Source of the DNA: Candidatus Peribacteria bacterium
GTDB lineage: Bacteria > Patescibacteriota > Gracilibacteria > Absconditabacterales > Absconditicoccaceae
NCBI GenBank assembly: GCA_031276875.1
Contig: JAISMG010000014.1
Span: 1 to 53,492, forward strand
Reading direction: 5' to 3'
DNA: 53,492 nt
Shown here: in pieces, positions 51,865-53,492 of the stretch
How positions within the stretch are numbered: position 1 is the stretch's first letter
Layout: the number at the start of each line of letters is the position of its first letter
Made by a program: the position numbers and the translations under genes
The notes under the pieces: model-generated
Told to the model about the DNA's origin: nothing
Database searches by the model: none
The model's input: the letters and a program-made list of their open reading frames with translations, nothing else

Positions 51865-52183
51865 TTGTTACCTAAGTATAAAAAATAAATCTGCTCTTGT
51901 ATATACAATTGCTTTGCAAAATCAAGAGAAAATTTTCTCAATCTTATGCCAAAATCTCACGACGACTCACACCACCCTAATAAGTTAAAAGAGGATACCT
52001 AGTATTTTCTGATGAAGAAAAAAATAACATTGAGAAAAGATAATTTTAAAGCTATATTACATATACTTATGTATCTTCATATCATAGGAGTTCCGCATTG
52101 ACAGGGGAAAAATAAAAGGGGGTTGTATAAGGCGAAGCCCTGACATCGCCGAGCGAGGAGCTCCGCTCCTCGACTCCATCAAG
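51865..52183. other. Intergenic region with GC-rich hairpins
   Basis: 319 bp. The first 200 bp are AT-rich and carry the rplM upstream region. From about 52090 the composition turns GC-rich and holds two adjacent hairpins (52131-52150 and 52154-52172) that belong to the retroelement-like region. No gene was seen. Confidence 0.5.
52131..52172 (-). promoter_or_regulatory. Hairpins just downstream of the putative variable region
   Basis: CGAGGAGC (52154-52161) and GCTCCTCG (52165-52172) form a perfect 8-bp GC-rich stem with loop TCC, 11 nt after the stop codon. GGCGA/TCGCC (52131-52135 and 52146-52150) forms a second stem. A GC-rich hairpin or cruciform closely downstream of the variable repeat is a known part of diversity-generating retroelements, where it supports retrohoming. 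No T-run follows, so it is not a terminator. Confidence 0.6.
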
Positions 52184-53492
52184 CTAAGAGTCCTGAAAAC
52201 AACGCAGAGGGAAGCCGTACGCGCGATTATTGGAGTAGCTCGCGTTCACGCTAGACGAATCCATGCGCAGGTTACGAGCGTTGGTGGAATCCGGACTGGA
52301 CGACCAGTAGCTGCCGTTGCTGCTCTTACTGTTGACCGACGCGGACGAAGCGTAAGCACGGTACCCTGCAAGCGGTAGACGGAAGTCGTTCCTGAATTGA
52401 GTAGCTTTGCTTGAATCACTAAATTTAGGCAATCAACTATCTGTACTTATAGATGCTCCTCCACTTCCTACTGCATTCCATCGTGTCATCACTACCCCAC
52501 TCCATTCTCCGGCACTAGGTATATGATAACCATCTGGACACGGTCATTGTCTGTCTGTTCTCGCATTTCCACTATCTCGTCCATTAGCTTGCCTATCCTC
52601 ACTTCCTCATCGCAAATTGTTATTTTGACCACCTTTCCAATAGTCATACTTACTATTATTGCTTACTCCAGGTTCTGTAATAAAGTTAGACCCACTATAA
52701 TAAAACAATGGTGAAGGTCCATAACTAGAAGCATTAGGTACTAAACTATTACTTGTAGTAATACTTCCTGAGTTTGCAAATCCATAGTTATTTCCTCGCT
52801 GAAAGTAACTTCCATAGGAAAATGGACCAGTTCCTACTACTACACCTGTCCCTAAATTTTTATCCATGATAGTATAAGTAGTTGTCCCATCACTTACGGT
52901 GATAGTACCTGCTCCGGTATTGTGATATACTCCTGCTGGTGGCAATGCTGCTTCACAACTACTTCCATTCCAATTGTAATTACTTGCACATTTGAAGTTA
53001 CATGCACTGGTACTTTCTGTTGTGCTATAGCTTCCTGTTACACTTGGCAACCATTGATTTCCATTTCGTGTTTGCGTGATACTTGAGACTGTATTTCGCT
53101 GTGCATTTGTTGGCAAGCCTGTACAAGTTCCTGTTTGCGTTCCTGCTTCACAACTATTTCCATTCCAATTGTAATTACTTGCACATTTGAAGTTACATGC
53201 ACTGGTACTTCCTGTTGTGCTATAGCTTCCTGTTACACTTGGCAACCATTGACTTCCATTTCGTGTTTGCGTGATACTTGAGACTGTATTTCGCTGTGCA
53301 TTTGCTGGTAAGCCTGTACAAGTTCCTGTTTGGGTAGCTGCTTCACAACTACTTCCATTCCAATTGTAATTACTTGCACATTTGAAGTTACATGCACTGG
53401 TACTTCCTGTTGTGCTATACGTTCCTGTTAGACTTGGCAACCATTGACTTCCATTTCGTGTTTGCGTGATACTTGAGACCGTATTTCGCTCT
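52184..53492 (-). CDS. Surface protein with repeats and a variable C-lectin/FISUMP-like end (5' part cut off)
   Basis: At least 436 residues; the gene runs off the window. Cys-containing 65-residue repeats (SACNFKCASNYNWNGSSCEA) lead into a FISUMP-type domain (TYTIMDKNLGTG, NNLWGGSEDRQANG with CGA read as Trp, QGPCPDGYHIPSAGEWSG) and end in SYWSSSPDSTNARNLRMDSS followed by AYGFPLRCFQDS. Three TGA are read as Gly. The last 200 nt are strikingly GC-rich, with Asn, Ser and Tyr codons at the exposed positions, as in diversity-generating retroelement targets. It is probably a secreted adhesin. Confidence 0.8.
52190..52395 (-). other. Putative DGR variable region
   Basis: The codons from FRLPLAGYRAYASSA to AYGFPLRC change abruptly from AT-rich to GC-rich use (CGT, GCG, TCG, GGC) and match the DGR target ending YWSSSP-STNARNL...S-VN...NNRA-GF-xRC. 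Asn, Ser, Tyr and Asp sites interspersed with fixed residues are what adenine mutagenesis of a template yields. No template repeat or reverse transcriptase is in the window. Confidence 0.7.
52955..53492. repeat. 195-bp coding tandem repeats
   Basis: The motif TGGCAACCATTGA recurs at about 53045, 53240 and 53435, exactly 195 bp apart. Each unit encodes a 65-residue Cys-containing module of the surface protein. The array continues past the window edge. Confidence 0.95.

Noticed and set aside
1-53492. Widespread pseudogenes or frameshifts suggested by in-frame TGA codons
   Set aside because: The pieces join in the same frame, TGA sits on conserved Gly sites, and genes end in TAA/TAG. This is recoding, not decay.
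1-53492. TGA as selenocysteine
   Set aside because: Too many TGA codons, no Cys-equivalent context and no SECIS-like structures; conserved residues at these positions are Gly.
1-53492. tRNA or rRNA genes
   Set aside because: No T-loop-like GGTTCRANNCC with a paired acceptor stem and no rRNA signature was found on either strand by eye.

Overview
The window is an AT-rich bacterial chromosome segment that only reads sensibly under a non-standard genetic code. With TGA as a stop, almost every gene breaks into pieces. With TGA read as glycine the pieces join in frame and the TGA codons fall on invariant glycines: the second P-loop of Der, the PGY of NusG, the PPVGP of L11, the GREWQC of ThrRS and the LGF-FQ of an ABC ATPase. 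All recognised genes end in TAA or TAG. TGA=Gly is the code of the candidate-phylum groups Absconditabacteria (SR1) and Gracilibacteria. A second signal is that CGA sits where homologues have tryptophan (NusG KWY, ThrRS AGAYWRGD, HigA RGWS, a DNA glycosylase DMWRI), while conserved arginines use AGA, AGG or CGT. This points to CGA=Trp and favours an Absconditabacteria-like organism.

Layout. 1-4.4 kb: thrS with an upstream Thr-rich leader peptide and attenuator, a CPBP membrane protease and a TPM-domain protein. 4.5-11.2 kb: two proteins of unknown function, one of 1,843 residues. 11.3-16.6 kb: a BceAB-like ABC transporter, then exported or membrane proteins. 17-20.7 kb: der, an M16-like metallopeptidase, a small basic protein and a higBA toxin-antitoxin pair. 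21-23.7 kb: a DMT transporter, an acetyltransferase and a nucleotidyltransferase. 23.8-25.8 kb: a secE-nusG-(membrane protein)-rplK operon. 25.9-29.7 kb: a tandem-repeat protein, a second M16-like gene and recJ. 29.7-33.9 kb: a phosphodiesterase between two gene remnants, a polysaccharide flippase, greA and a hibernation-factor-like gene. 34-38.2 kb: a hidden hypothetical gene between duplicated gene ends, a Xer-type recombinase and a Pro/Glu/Thr repeat membrane protein. 38.4-46.3 kb: a META-domain protein, an AI-2E transporter, rnpA, a lipoprotein with an internal duplication, a pilin-like protein, a zinc-ribbon protein, a DNA glycosylase and ruvB. 46.4-51.9 kb: membrane and unknown proteins, nrdR, rpsI and rplM. 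52.1-53.5 kb: the 3' part of a surface protein whose C-terminus looks like the variable region of a diversity-generating retroelement.

Themes. The core genes are housekeeping: translation, transcription, recombination and ribosome assembly. Between them sit accessory genes, three of which lie between direct copies of a neighbouring gene's end or promoter (18.6/20.0, 25.9/27.9 and 34.0/35.1 kb). This suggests a recurrent insertion or duplication process without a transposase. Shine-Dalgarno sequences are essentially absent, and several genes have a TATGCT- or TATGTA-type -10 box 5-8 nt before the ATG, which suggests leaderless mRNAs. No rRNA, tRNA, CRISPR array or transposase was recognised.
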